Shown: positions 12,241 to 25,799, numbered from the stretch's first letter. The stretch is 64,000 bases of DNA from Beaufortia kweichowensis (GCA_019155185.1 CM032816.1:6302510-6366509); one strand, 5' to 3'. Numbers and translations: made by a program. The notes: a model not told the origin generated them from the sequence alone.

Positions 12241-13019
12241 AGAGCTGTATGAGGAAAAAGGCCTATTTGAGAGAAATGTAGTGTTGTATATTTGCATTAT
12301 GATGACATCACAATTGTGTTGACTGTATTAATCTGACATTTTTTATTTTTTAATTCCTTTAAAAATGAAAGGCTGTCTGGTTTAGACATTCCACATCTAT
12401 AATTTGCATCATGTCATTTTTTGCTTTTTTTCTAAAATACACAAACATTCACTTTCTTTATCTAACATAATTTGTTGAGTTTTTTTAATGTGAATAACTT
12501 TTTCATTAGGTAAAACCCATGTTATCTGTGCAATCTGTGATGCAGTTATTTTAATGTCTGTTGGGTCTGTACTGTCCTTTTTGTATCTGGACTTCTTGCT
12601 TTTTTACTGTGCTGGTCACAGAAGACTTCAAGTCTCATTACATACACACAGATGGGCTCTGCTCGTTTATTCATAAGGGAACTTTGATCTTTCTCCAGTG
12701 GTGTCACATGCTTCGAATCTAAGGGGTCACCAGATGCCAAAACTGTCGGATACCAACCTCTTTTTGCCCCATATGAAGCTCAAAAAGGCTCATCTGAACA
12801 AACATTTGTGTTTTAAAGACTGATTTCCACAGTGAAGGCAGCTTCTAATACAAAGTTTTGCTTTATTTTTACCTTTTCATTTTTTTTCTTGTTTATTTCT
12901 GTTTTTCACTTTATTACAACTGTAATTTGTATCATCACTTATTAAGATTATATAAAAAGCTACAGAGCCTTCAAAAGACTGCGCAACTTTTGCTTCATTA
13001 AAATTTGAAAACTTACATC

Positions 13020-13345
13020 AGTGTGGCAGGACTTCATTACTGTTATTATCAATTATGCAGGCGTTGAGACGTGCATCTTATTGAGAACGCATGACTGTGC
13101 TTTGCACGCCGTATGACTAGTTTGCTGCCGCTACGCTTTTTTGATATGCATATCCATATAGCAACCTTGTTCCGAGATATTTTTTTTGCAAAGTAAGTAA
13201 CCAATCTCGTCGTGCCTAATCAAGTATGTCATGTATGCTAATTTGAACCTCAAACTGCAGACAGTTACTCAATATTCATTTCATCATGCTAATGAATGAT
13301 GGGATTGTATTTACCCGGCTATGGATTAATGAAAGCCAATCAATA
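13020..13345. promoter_or_regulatory. Candidate conserved non-coding block
   Basis: This is non-repetitive sequence dense in homeobox/POU-type motifs (tatcaattatgca, gatatgcatatcc, atgctaatgaatgatggg, gattaatgaaagccaatcaa). The TTAT/TAAT plus octamer-like grammar resembles vertebrate developmental enhancers. There is no gene here. Conservation was not tested. Confidence 0.27.
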
Positions 13346-15139
13346 TCCCTGAATAAAACATATTTGATAGCCACTTTGTTAAGCATACAATGAACTTCAG
13401 TTTTGATGCTGTTTTATTGAACTGTGTTAGTCATCACTTTGACTGGAATTAATAAACAAACAAACATCTTGACCTCTGTCTAAAAAATTCATTAAAAGAA
13501 AATTAAAACAGGAGAGATTCTTTTAGATTCCTCTTCTGACTGAATTAATTTGGAGTTGGTAAACTACTTTACATAAATTCGCCCTATAACTGTTAATAAA
13601 AAAGTGGGGAAACACTATCTTTGATGTTTATATCATATATTCTACTCTCTAGTTAGCAATATGCATGCTGTGCTTGCTTACAACAAAGCAGATATGTTTA
13701 GAAACAACATAGTGCAGCTCGGTAAATGGCTTGTGTTATTAAACCAATAAAAGATTATTTTTCCCATGTAAAGTGTAAAATAGGCTACCTCCAGTCTTCT
13801 TCACAGAATCACAATATTGAATGTAATGTGCTAAACAAATAAAGTTAATATTATGACTGCAAATAGTATGACACGGTGGGGCCTTTTTACATTTTATTTT
13901 CCCCCAAAACACTTAATAGCAACAAACACCAGCACAGCATTTTCCTAAACACCTCTTTTTGCAATGCACTGCACAAAGTTTACAGTATTGAATTTTTTCA
14001 ATGTTAAAAAGATTTATGAAACCTCTACGAATTCTTGAAATGATGACATATGCTTCGACACCTTTGGTGATTGAATCAACAATTTCCAAACGTTCAAATA
14101 AGTAAGACAATTTTACTCGGGGAAAAAATAAAAACACTGTTATACAGTTGGCAGAGGAGAAAAGTTGTACACAGCGGGCCCGGATTGACAGCCTAAAACC
14201 ACAATACAGATTTATTTTCTGAAATGTGCCTGTTTTAATGCTGTAGGTCTGGCAAAAATGATTAGATATACAGAAAATTGCCATCATTTAGTGAAGAATT
14301 TAAATGTTAGCTTAAAGCATTTCTTGCTACAGGTATATGAAAAGCTGTTGCTTATTGCTCATATATCTGCACTAGATTTCTTTAGTCCCTTAAGGATCCT
14401 TCAGGCTAACTGCCTGTTCAGTTTATTTATACTTTTAATCAAAAACGTCTTTGACCATTTTACAGTTTCAACACAAATTATGTTGCTCCATCAATTTTTA
14501 ATGAAAGCAAATTCTTATTTTGATCAACACGTAGTTTAAAACATTTTTCCTGAAATAAGCTTTTAGGCCCATTGTATTCTATGTAATCGATGTGATGCAT
14601 TTTTAATGACTCGTAAGATTTGTCTTGTGGGTTAATTTGGTTTATGTGGTTGTGATAGACAGATGAGATGTATGATTATGGCTGAAAGAATCTTCTGTGG
14701 TTTTCTCTTTATTTCATTTAGCTCTTTCCTGTTGCTATGCTCATTTGGAGCGCAGCAGGTTCATCCATCCCTTCAAGACGCTGTGTAAAATCACATGCCT
14801 ATTCATTTTCATACACAGTCAGAACATAATTAACAGAGCCAAACTAAATAACAGCTGAAATATTGAACACACTTACCAGACATAAATTATAAAATACCAA
14901 TGCATTTCTGTAAATACCAATCAAAAATATCTGACTCAAATGAAAACATGTAAGTGTCAAGAACAGTTGGTCATAGTGGATCCTACATGAGTTAATGTCT
15001 GTTTCTAAGTTATTTGTTTCTTTTTCTCTAATGGCTTGTGCTAATTGAAGTTAAAATTTGATGTATAATTAACTTCAGTTTTTTCGGCACCCACGTTCTT
15101 TTTTGTACTCAACAAAGAGTTCATTTCATTTATTTTAAA

Positions 15140-15440
15140 TTCATTTATTTTAACTCCTTGGCATTGCTCCACTCCTTTGATGATGGCGTTTGAGACGCCG
15201 TCACCTTTGATCAGCCAGAAAGTGTGATCACCATCAGGAGAAATTTTTCAACAATGACCTTCTCGTCTGTATAGAGGACCAATAGAAAGCCGAAGCTCTT
15301 GCCGATTTTAATTGGTCTATTGCACTCGTGCTATTGCGAGTAGTTTGGACACTCTCCAGGGTCCCGAAATGACCCGACTGAGACGATTCAAAGGATTCCT
15401 ATGGATCAAAGATTCTAGAGAGCGTTCAAGGATTGTGAGA
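15140..15440. promoter_or_regulatory. Candidate regulatory block with CCAAT-type motifs
   Basis: The patch contains a short palindrome (ggcgtttgagacgcc), two inverted CCAAT-like sites (gaccaatag and attggtc) and CpG-bearing sequence (gacccgactgagacg). It contrasts with the surrounding AT-rich desert and has no coding frame. Its function is not demonstrated. Confidence 0.22.
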
Positions 15441-16788
15441 TTTGAGACTGACAGACAGACAGTGTTTGGGCTGTAATTGGTTTATCATATCAGAATTATT
15501 CAGCTTCAGTTGGCACTTTAGTTCTTTTTTTCTATCACGATAAATTAAACTTGGCTTGTGTAGGTTCTCATCAAATTAACAACTAACATCAGATTTGAAT
15601 TTTCTTGTTTGATTGAGCTTTTGAAGCCCATATCCAGTGCTTTCAGTTATAGACTCATACCTCACAGTGATTCAATACAATATAAATATTTCATTTCAAC
15701 ACTCCGTATATGAAATATGTGACTAAGTGAAGAAAATTGACTAAACCTAAATTGCACTGCGGATATTGTGTTGTTTATTTCCATGCTCTGTGTGCACCAT
15801 TAGCATCAGACTCTTTATTAATTTCACCAGGCAAATGGTGTTTTTGAATTTAATGAATTTTGTGAATAATGCAAGTATAGTAAAACTAATTTACATAAAA
15901 GAGGCATTTTTCGCTGGAAAGATTTTCAGTGATATTTTAGTACGGCACAATTCTGACGCATTTGCTGTCTGTTTAAACGGGATCGCAGGTGGTTAGTGAA
16001 TAAGACGCAGGTTTTTGCGCAAAGCGTTTAGTGAATGCAAGTTCAGTCGTAGCCAGACTTTTTCATCCGTGGGTATTTGATTCAGTCGACGTTGTGCTGA
16101 TGCTGACAGCCTCGCATCACTTTATTGTGTGCATTAATCATTCACATTATTTCAATCTTCAAACATGATTAGGATATTGAATTGCTCGGATGCATCAAGC
16201 AGGATCAGCCGCCGGTTCCCTTAATCTTTCTGTCTTGCTTTCCGTGTCTATTTTTCACACACACATACACACACAGTAGCTCAGTTGTTCCATCAGCGAG
16301 GCTTTAAGATGAGCCCACGTCGTAAAGTTGCTTGCCAATTCCATTGAATGCCCTGAACCTTTTATGCTTTCTAGGGTCTTGGAAATGAAGCTTCAGGAAT
16401 TTATCCAGTAAAAGCCCATGCAGGTCAATTCAATAAACATCTGTGGTACACATATCTTAAATTGGAAGTGTTATAGATTTTCCACGCTTACGTTGTATAA
16501 AAACAGCCTCATAGAGGCAGACTGCACAGCACAGCTTGCAGATGTTGTGTCTGTTTTGATGGTCCAAGACATTTGGCTTTGGTGAGCGCAGACACTTGCG
16601 GTTTTATTGGGGCTTTAAGAGCTTAAGTGAGATGCTACAGTCTGGATATCATTTTAGGTGCATGAGGCAATCTGGATGATAAGCTTCCTGTATATACTAG
16701 GCATTGGTGATGATAGAGAATCAGCAGTGGGGCTGCATCTGCGCCCCTTATATGCTGCCATACCCGCACAGTTCAGGGCATGAAAAAT

Positions 16789-16862
16789 TACATTTACATT
16801 ACATAAATGCATTTGGCAGACCATTTTATCCAAAGCAACTTGCGGTGGATTCAGGCTAAACA
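16789..16862 (-). repeat. SINE 3' tail, reverse orientation
   Basis: It reads catttacattacataaatgc, atttggcagacc and attttatccaaagcaacttg. This is the inverse of the common fish SINE tail 'gctttggataaaagcgtctgccaaatgcataaatg'. The tRNA-like head is lost. It directly abuts the family C element that begins near 16874. Confidence 0.7.
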
Positions 16863-16873
16863 TTTTGAGTTAC

Positions 16874-17309
16874 TACAGTACAAGTCAAATGTTTGGACAC
16901 AACTGACAAAATGTTTCTTATGATCTTAAAAATCAAAAGTATGTTTCAATGTTTGAAATTACATTCGTAGACAAAAAATATAATTGTGTCAACATTTCTT
17001 GAATTAGATAACTAAAATTTCATTTAAAATTATTCTTAAAATAGATTGCATTGAGCAAATAAAGAATAAAGAGCAGCCAATAAGAGTCCAGCATGGATAG
17101 AAATTCCTTCAGTGTTGTTTAAAAAGCTTCAGGTTGAGACCTCAAGAAACTGGATGATAAAATGCCAAGAGTATGATTTTACAAATTCTAGACAACACAA
17201 GTCACAACACAATCCCCACAGTTACAATTGTGTGAGTTTACTACTATTCTAAAATGTGAAAAAAATCTAAACAACAGTGAGTGTTTCCAAACTTTTGACT
17301 GATTCTGTA
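16874..17309 (-). mobile_element. Tc1/mariner-like non-autonomous element (family C), copy 2, inverted
   Basis: This is the reverse complement of the 7678-8181 copy: tacagtacaagtcaaatg at one end and aacttttgactgattctgta at the other. Shared interior sites, in inverse order, are caatgtttgaaatta, caataagagtcca and aggttgagacctcaagaa. An 85-codon minus-strand frame inside it is not transposase-like. Confidence 0.68.
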
Positions 17310-19284
17310 CCATATATCTCACAGGAAGTGAACTTGTGACTTTGACATTGATACCGTCATGCTTTTTTACTTTCAGTTGAGCTTGAAAGAAAGCGAGATT
17401 TGTAGGTAAATCCTTCTTTATCAAAAGTATGTTTTGCATTTGCACAGTTACTGTCAGTTTAGCAAATATTTATTTACTGGCATCATGCACTCGATCTGGC
17501 ACAGAGTCTATATGTTTATGCAAAACCTAATAATTTATGTTGTCACAGTATGATCTGAGAACGTGCCAAGGAGCATCTTGCATGCTACAATGTAAGCAAA
17601 AACCTCTGACCTTTGGTGCAAGTGAGATTATGGTCAATGTCACAACTGTGCATACATCTGATACATACTGACCTAGTATTTGTTTCAAAATTCTAAAATG
17701 TGCTGTTTATTTCCAGGTTTATTTCCAGGCAGAAACCCCAGACTTTTAGTATGCTCTCAGATTTTGGTTTCCACTGCGTGCATATAAAACAACAAAATAA
17801 CCGAGACGAACTGCTGGAATTATCCATAATCTCAGTCTGGAGGTCCTATGTCACACAAATCATGAGATATAATATGCATTAGAGATACATAAGAGCTACA
17901 CATCTGCACGCACAGATATCCCGCATAACAGAATCCCTATGTGAGATAATAGCAGCCCTTAAAGATCATCCTTTGCTTTCATCAAACGCTTCTCTTTCAT
18001 TTGAAAGCATTTTCAAACATCCTAGAGAAAAGACGCAGCAAACTGCAGGCGACACAGAGTTTTGAAACTTTGCACTGGAGCTTGTTGGAGAGCCGGTTGG
18101 CAGCTGATAGGTCAATCGATGCAGCGTCCCCGCGGAGTCTTTAGCTTTCTCAGGAATAGACTTGACTAATTGATGATTGGATATCCCAGCAGCTTTCAGT
18201 GTGTTTAAAGGTCAACTGTTGTTCTTAAATTGAGTGTCGTGTTGTAGGTTGTAATTATTGTGCCGGCTCAATAGTTTAGCTGTTTGGTTAGCCTGAATGT
18301 AGATGTTGTTTGGCAAAGTCAGTGATCGTTGCACGAAGTTCTCCTATTTTGGAAACGATTACAGCGGTGTTTGCATTCATATTGTTTGTATATATCTGTA
18401 TGTAACTAGTTATTGATGTGGATAATGGCTCCATGGGCATGTTGAGAGAAACAACATTAACGTTTTAATGTCTTTTTCAAAGCGTTATTTAGATCAATGA
18501 CATACGTGACATACTTTCAGCCTGCCTCCTGAATCTCAGGCTTGTGCATTTCAAAGGAATTAACTTTTGATAAAAATACATATTCATGTATTCAGTATCT
18601 CATTACCCTGATATAACATCTCTCATTTGCATGCTGCTAATGAGACGCCACAATAGGCAAGATGGCATCATCTCAAAAATATCATTCTTACAATAAATCT
18701 TATTGGGTGTTCTTTCTCTATGAGCTCTTTTGTCCTAAGGGTTGATTTTGATTAAAACTAGCAGATTATTTTTCTTTTTGTTATATGACAGCTACATTAA
18801 ATCTGTCTTGGAGACATTTTACAATGCATTCATCGTTTATTTTTGCTGCTTTTCAAACATCTAATTTGTTTTCATTTTAGTTGTCTGACATCTTTCCACC
18901 ACTATTTTGAATCTAATGAAGTTTATTTTAGAAGTTAGTGTCCTCGGTTTGGTTACCAAGCAGACAAAAGTGTCAGTGTAAGGCCTTTTTAAGAAAATAT
19001 AAAATGTAATGTTTAAAGAAAAATGTAAATGTTTTTGTATTTATAAAATATAAATGATATCATGTATCATCTGCGATCAAGCTGTAGTTATGCAAAAATG
19101 TAACATATTGCCTAATTGTATCTAATTATGAATCAGAACTAATTAGGAATCAGGATGCATGCCTGCCATTTTGTTTCAGACATGATTTAAATGTCATTTA
19201 ACACAGAGTAAATGTGACTTGAGATATAAAGAAGATTTTCTTTTAATGCATGTTTTTCCACTAATGTTAGTTACAAATTAAATC
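17310..19284. other. Gene-free stretch; one higher-GC patch at ~18000-18180
   Basis: No exon or repeat was recognised. The subregion at about 18000-18180 (gcagcgtccccgcggagtct) is CpG-bearing, non-repetitive and enhancer-like in composition. The remainder is AT-rich. Confidence 0.4.
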
Positions 19285-19504
19285 GTGACCCTGTCTCTGA
19301 GATAACGAGCATTAAAGTTTGATTTCACCTATAAATATCACTTTGATTTTAATCTTTAACATGTCATTACTTAGTCAATATTAAAGATATCTATATATTA
19401 TATTTTCACAGAATGTTCTTTACATTATATTGAATGATTTTATGTAGACAACAGTAAATCACAAAAAATGACTTTAGCTGGGTTTTTATTTATGTATAGG
19501 TCAC
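19285..19504. mobile_element. Inverted-repeat MITE (family B), copy 2
   Basis: The left end is gtgaccctgtctctgagata. The right end is degraded (tttagctgggtttttattt then ggtcac). The interior agrees with the 49.1 kb copy: aaagtttgatttcacctata, catgtcattactta, ttttcacagaatgttcttta. Confidence 0.7.
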
Positions 19505-19947
19505 ATATATATACATAGATGCCACATTTGACAGCTGTGGATATGTCAATGTGTCCAACATCTTGAATGTCAGTTGATGTCATCATTCACAGTAAAAATA
19601 AATGGAATTTTCCATTATGTTAATTTATAACTAAAATATATGATTGCAACAGTTGACCTTACTGGTCTCTATAGAAACATGTGACAACCTGCTGACTTAT
19701 TAAAGTTATTAACTTATTAAGTTAAAAGATACATGATTCCTTTATATTTTTATTAGTAGAATAACTAGTACATAATTCCTTCATTTTAAGATTAATAAAA
19801 TCTTCTTCAACTAAAGCCTTCCTCTTGTTGTTTTGAGTTAGTTTAGCAATTACAGTTGTAGACGCACAGTCAACTTGCTCTGAAGTGTTCATAGATCGGC
19901 TTTGACAGTTCTAATATGGCGGATGTGTACATATTTATTTCTTAAAG

Positions 19948-20769
19948 TCAAACAGTATGTATGGGCACTTTCATCCCTATTATGTTTAAAGATTTAAAAT
20001 GTACTCTTTTAACAGACTGTAGATTTAGGATGTAATGTATTTCCCACACTTTAGTGGGAGTGAGAGAATCATGGGACTCTAAGCTCAGTGAGAGACAACA
20101 ATTCAGCATCCATCTGTCACGCCTAACTGACAGGCTGTCAATCAAAATCAGCAAAACAGGTTGTAGCGGAACCTCTTTAGGTTTGTCGGCCCGCTGAGAA
20201 AATATTTTGCAGTGTGTATGAACTGACAGACAGATGGAGAAAGTAGGTGCTGAGGATTTTACGTATGAAGAAATAGAAAGGAGCAGATCAGAGTTTGTTT
20301 CTGGCATTTGTGCCAAAGGGATGACTGAGTATTTATATTTGCGCTGCGACGGGGGAGTGCTTTGGTTTTTTCTGAACTCGCGTTCGCTGCCTGATGCAAA
20401 ACATCGCAGGTGCCAAAGAAAAGTGCAGCTTAGAGTACATTTTAGTCCAACTAAAAAAAGACGGCCAAAATGAGCAACAATAATCAATTCTGCTCTTATA
20501 AGATGAGGCAGGGCTTGTGGGATATCCACCATATACCGATAGCTGAGAAAAGACATCTGTGCGCTTGCCAAAAATCGATCTGTACTTGGAAAGAACGATA
20601 TAAACACAAGAATTGCAATCCAATACCTGCCAAAATTTCCGTCCATGCCTCGGATCCTGAAGGTGCCGAGCCTGTAAGCCTCAATTAGGACATGGGAGAA
20701 ATGATGAGTGGATGGGAGAAAATGGCAAAGCAATGATAAGAGATTTGATGTGGCAGACCAATTTCTCAT
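19948..20769 (-). CDS. Unrecognised 273-codon open reading frame in the desert
   Basis: This is an ATG-to-stop frame of 273 codons, by far the longest in the window. The predicted protein is Ser/Leu-rich with hydrophobic patches (WIAILVFISFFPS near residue 49; PLQPVLLILID in the C-terminal third) and basic segments. I recognise no domain, signal peptide pattern or transposase signature. Overlapping open frames on the plus strand (20234-20473, 20470-20688) show that stops are scarce on both strands, which also fits a conserved non-coding block. No convincing promoter or splice partner is evident. It may be chance, a conserved element or a lineage-specific gene. Confidence 0.2.
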   Translation of the reverse strand: MRNWSATSNLLSLLCHFLPSTHHFSHVLIEAYRLGTFRIRGMDGNFGRYWIAILVFISFFPSTDRFLASAQMSFLSYRYMVDIPQALPHLIRAELIIVAHFGRLFLVGLKCTLSCTFLWHLRCFASGSEREFRKNQSTPPSQRKYKYSVIPLAQMPETNSDLLLSISSYVKSSAPTFSICLSVHTHCKIFSQRADKPKEVPLQPVLLILIDSLSVRRDRWMLNCCLSLSLESHDSLTPTKVWEIHYILNLQSVKRVHFKSLNIIGMKVPIHTV

Positions 20770-23700
20770 CCCGCGAGACCAGCGCCGAATTACAACGGCG
20801 AGTATTTTTAGCTTGATGTTTTAATAATAAGCATCACGCTGATGTAATTGAAGAGAAATGAGATTTGGTTTGGCAAATGCGCATTAAAAAAAGGTGCGCA
20901 TGAAAAATGAATCATCTCCCCTTGTTGGGATACATGACCGTTCCTGTTGCTCCATCATTTCATTGAAAACAAAATCAATTATGCTGATCTTCCAATGTAT
21001 AACTCATAAATTAAGCAAATCTGCAATGCCGTTCCTGCGTATATTTGCTGTCACACGATACGATGTGCGGTTACAGTAAATGTGCTCAAATACAGTTGTG
21101 ACCCTGTTATATGAAATATAAGAATTAAGCTTTAGATTAATGTCCGAAGGGCTTGTCTTGTTCATTTTGCAGTGCAATTCATCTTGCGAGAACATGATTT
21201 GGTTATGTAAGTGAATGTGTGTGCAATTTCTCACAGCTGGCTTTGTTTGTCACCCCGAAAGGTCACCTCTGATTGGTCCAGCGGGTGTGACGAGCATTTC
21301 AAGAGAAACTAAATACCAAGTTTGGTGGGCACTTATGTTGTATGATGAGGTACCGGGTACAAGTTTTACTATTTATGGCTATAAATGATGCTATGATGAA
21401 TAATAATGTGAATATGAATTCATAAACAAAAGCCTAAATATCAAGCGCAAGGAAATAATTGTAAATCCACAGAGGGACTAAGTGCACATTTAAAAAAAAT
21501 TAGTGCACTATGGAGAGCCAAACACATCTCAAAGTATTGTTATGACCGAACGTGGCATCAAAGGACAAATGTGAATGTCGACAAAGTGAGATAAAGCAGT
21601 TCGTACACGCAGGGAAACTGTTTGTGGCAATATGGCAGACGGCTGAATATGAATGAATGTCATTGTTTGGAGACGCTGATCAATTTTCCACGTTTGAAGC
21701 AGTGATTAACTTCAGCAGATCTTATTAGAGCGCTGATGGGGTTGGCAGCCTTTCTTTCATGTGGCGGAGTTTGATTAATGAGATATCAACATAGATAGAA
21801 GACCTCAGTGATCTAAAGAAAAACTGAAGGGAAAATGAAGGGGAAAAATTAAGGGAAAAAAGTGGCAAAAATACTAGAGGGCTTGCGATTAGTTATATCC
21901 GAATGATCCAAAGGCAAAGTAACTGATTGTCTCTTAATGCAATTAGAGCTTCAAGATTGACGAAAAAACACTCGCCGGCTGCTGGTAATGGATGGGAAGA
22001 CTGGGGCTAGATGTCATGAGGAGATCTATCTTAGTTAATGTACTGTATGTACATTATTGCAAAGTTAAGATATATAATTAAGGTAGATTTGAACTCAAAG
22101 ATGTGTTGACAGGACAAGGATACATTGGGTTAACTTTTTGCAAAGTTGTTATACAATCCTTTAAATACAATATGGCCAAAACAATGTTTTGAAATTTCTG
22201 AAATGCCATTACTGCATGCAAAATATTCCAGTCCATCCTACTTTAAAATATGAAATGCTCACTCGTTCCCTCATTATTCATTCCCAATTAATAATTTGCG
22301 AATATTACACATGGGGGTGATTTTGGAGATATCAATAACACTCATTCATGATTTTGCTAATGAGTCTTCTTTAAACACTCACCACATGCCATTCGCAGTC
22401 TAGTTGCTGGACTCTTCCCCAAAGAGTTCTGGTTTGACAACGAGATCCATCATCTTCTTTGTCCTGCTTTGCAATAATCTGTTCATTATCTTGCGCTGTG
22501 GTATTATGAGAGCTCACCAAAGCCAAATACACTGAATCTATGCAGCATTATTGTCTTTCTAAAGTCTTTCAGGACTGAAGTGCATCTACAGTATGGTACA
22601 ATACACCTTCTAAAGTTAGACATCATTAGTTGCAGTTATTTACAGCAAGCTTTATTTTAAATTCAACAGCTTTTTTTACGTCAACCAAGGCGTTCAAAAA
22701 CATGTCACATGGCATCATGCCTCGTGTAATTTCACACTTAGGTCTCCAATACGAATTCCAGAGAGAAAATAGATCTGTGCTCTATGCGTTGCTCGGAATG
22801 GATAAAAAACAACATTAGATTGGGATTCAGAGTAAAAGAGCATTCGCATTCACAGAAAACTTTTTTTATTTAGGTCAGAGTCTCCCACTGTTGCCGGTCT
22901 CCTCTGGCCCACGTTTCTGGAACAGATTGTGTGGGGATTTCAACAGGACGCTTCTATGGCAATACGGATTAGGCAATTAACCCCGATGTCAGTGTAATTA
23001 TTAAGACACTTAGTAAATGAATTAATTTCCCTAAAGGTTGTGCCGACAAAACTCTCTTGCTCCACAGAACAAAAGCACAGTGAAAAGGGTGTAAACGGCA
23101 AAAACGCCGAGACGCTTTATGTTTTGTTTTTTTGCGTGGTCTTTTTTTCTCCGAGGCGCTGGGAAAATGTAATTAATCAACAGATGTCAATGAAGGTGAC
23201 GTATATTTTTTTTTAAAGGGTTTTTCTGGCACGTTTAGCTTAGAGACCTAAATAGATGCTAATGGTATGTGCCATTTCAGTGTTATTTTATCATTTTATA
23301 AGAAGTTCCTCATAAGGATTTAAAAGATCCATGACCAACCCCGCTCAAAAATCCTCTGTAGAAGTGGATGCTGATAAAGACCTCCCAGTTTTCATAAAGC
23401 AAACTCCAGAAGGATTGACTAAGGCTCTGCCCATTTTTCTCATTGAATATCCTGTTATCCATATTATAGAATTAGTAGTTGATACACGAAATGAATAGTT
23501 CATTTCTGTCAATGATGTAATACATGATTTCAATGTGTTTGTAGTAAGGACCTCTCCACTAAACCTTTCAATAAAATGACTAATGTTTTGCCAACAGATT
23601 TCAGGTTAAGCCTTCCTGACCCCCCTTTAGCCCTTTTGAATACCTGATAAGCATACTTTATTGGCTTCAACTCTATTGTCTGGACGCATTGATTATGCCA

Positions 23701-24580
23701 GCACATTTAGTTAATTAAGGTGATACACAGCACAGATGTCTAAAGTCATCCCTCCCAATAGTGTAGAGGTCAAAGGTTAGGAAACACACCCAGGACTTGT
23801 TTGAAGTGTTCAGCTATTTTCTCTTTTTATTAATTACCCGAAGCCTTTCTAATCATGCGCGTGCGTGTCTCTGTGTGTGTATATCTCTGTGTGTTTATGG
23901 CGCTTTATTAATATGGTCTGTTTAATTAGTATGCTAATTTAAAGCAGATTGTTTTCCAGAGTGTTCCTCAGGTGCTATCAGCATTAAGTAATGTTATTCC
24001 GTTCTGAATCAAAACAGGGATGAAAGGAATTATGTACAGTCATGGATGTTAATTAACTGAAGGTTGATGTTTGAGACGGTGGACAGAAACACATGAGTGA
24101 TGGACATGGATTTTCTATCAATTAACTTGACACTTTATCTGTAAGCTTAATAATTAAGACTTTTCTAAAACTCTGTTTGCATTGTCATATCTGTGTTCGT
24201 TTTTATCATGAGCGTGCCTTGTTTTTATACTTTCAATGAAATGCAATCACAATTGAATGTGAAAATAGACTTTATTTTTTTTTGTTTTTTAAATAACATT
24301 TCCATTTTTATCTATTTATTACTTTTTATAGTTTACTTATTTTATCTAAGTCTTATGAAAATTCTACACTGAGACCACATATAGGTGCGGATGAAACGAT
24401 GTGCTATTTGCACCGTGCCATAATCGATTCAAAGTTCAGTGTTGGGTGTAAAAAAAGCATTTTTACTCAGAAACTGATGTATATGTTTTAATGTTTTAAA
24501 CAATATTTTTTTATTTATTTGCTTTCACTAGTAAATCTGTTAAATAAAAGTATTTAAGGTGCATGTCAAAATTTATTTTT
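20770..24580. other. Gene-free stretch with one enhancer-like block
   Basis: No splice-bounded exon was recognised. Around 22880-23215 the sequence is non-repetitive and rich in TAAT/ATTA motifs (taggcaattaaccccgatg, tgtaattattaagac, gaattaatttccc), which resembles developmental enhancers. A partial family B-like end (gtgaccctgttatatg) occurs at about 21098. Nothing else is supported. Confidence 0.4.
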
Positions 24581-24725
24581 TTGGCAGATGCTTTTTACTT
24601 CAAAGTCGCCTACAAGAAAAGGCATAAATTGATAGCCAAGCATCCAAACTAGAACCCGAGATAAAAACCAAAACGAGTGCCAATAAAAACACAGTGCCAG
24701 TCGATACAGCTGAGCTATCCTTTAA
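24581..24725 (-). repeat. tRNA-derived SINE, reverse orientation
   Basis: On the minus strand it starts aggatagctcagctgtatcg (a box A-like tRNA head). It then has a box B-like ctcgggttctag and ends in the tail aaagcatctgccaaaa. The head differs from the Ala-like head at 58416, so it may be another SINE subfamily. Confidence 0.6.
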
Positions 24726-25362
24726 TGGTTTGTTGACTCTAGTCAGTAGAGGTCTAATCTCCTGCAGTCCAGAAACTTCTCCACGTACCGACGGCTGATA
24801 TATCCTCGCTTTGGCTTTTTTGTACAATTTCCGGGAAAAGAAATAACAGTTTTTCTTCCATTCTTGCTCTGCCACATTACCATGTTGTTCAACAGTCTTT
24901 ATTTTACTCCAGACCGCAGTGTTACAGAGGGTTTGACCCTAGTGGCTCTGTGAGACTAATTGCTCCATAAATTGGCCCGAAGACATGCCATCCACATCAC
25001 TCGCAGGTGGAGTTCAGACTCACTTGCATCTCTGGTTTTACTAATGGTCTTAAACGCTGAGAAAAAGAGAAATTTTAAAAGGAGGCAGACAGCAGGATCT
25101 GCCGGGTCAGTAAGTAGATATATTTGAGAAGAATATTGTTGTCAAAAGAATAACAAAATTGGCCTCTAATAGGTACCAGTTTGCTACAGGGCTAGATTTG
25201 TTCAGCTTAGACAGGAAAGTGGTTATAATGGATGTTATTTGAAAAGCTTGACACATTTTATTGACACTAAGAGGTTTAGTTTTTTACTAAATAGTCACTG
25301 AGTGATATTTTGTGTTTATTTTATTTAAGAGTCTGTAGAGTCCTGAGCACTCGGGTTTAAAC

Positions 25363-25799
25363 CAGCGGCTTTTAACTGGTTGGTCGTGACCCAAATATGG
25401 GTTTCAGGTCTGTTCACATAGGGTCACAGGCAGCAGGAAAAACAATGTTTAATGCTAATGAATAAAATGCAACTAATAATCTTGCATAGAAAGAATATCA
25501 AACTTTAAAAAGAAAAAAAAACAGCCAATTAAATGTATGCCAAAGTGTACAGGTTTGCCCCCATCCTACAAGCCTTGAATAAAAATATGCAAGGGCAAAG
25601 AAAACGTGACCCAGATTAAATAAAATATGTGACATGGTTTCTACACATCACATTGAGTTTTGTGCAGTAAATTATTGACTACTGAGAATTTTTTTGCACC
25701 TGAATGTCCAGAAATTTGCTGAATGAAAATTAAACAGTGTTGAATCACCACCCGAGTCTGATGTAAAATCTGGGTCGTGGGTCCAGTTGAAAACCACTC
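25363..25799. mobile_element. hAT-like non-autonomous DNA transposon
   Basis: The left end is cagcggcttttaactggttg followed by gtcgtgaccca. The right end is the inverse, tgggtcgtgggtccagttgaaaaccactc, written here in two parts: tgggtcgtgggtcc and agttgaaaaccactc. CAGNGGTTNTCAACTGG-type termini with a 'gacccaaa' subterminal motif are classic hAT (Charlie-like) ends. The 437 bp body has no transposase. Flanking octamers (gtttaaac and tctcaaac) are only a weak target duplication, so the copy is old. Confidence 0.7.
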
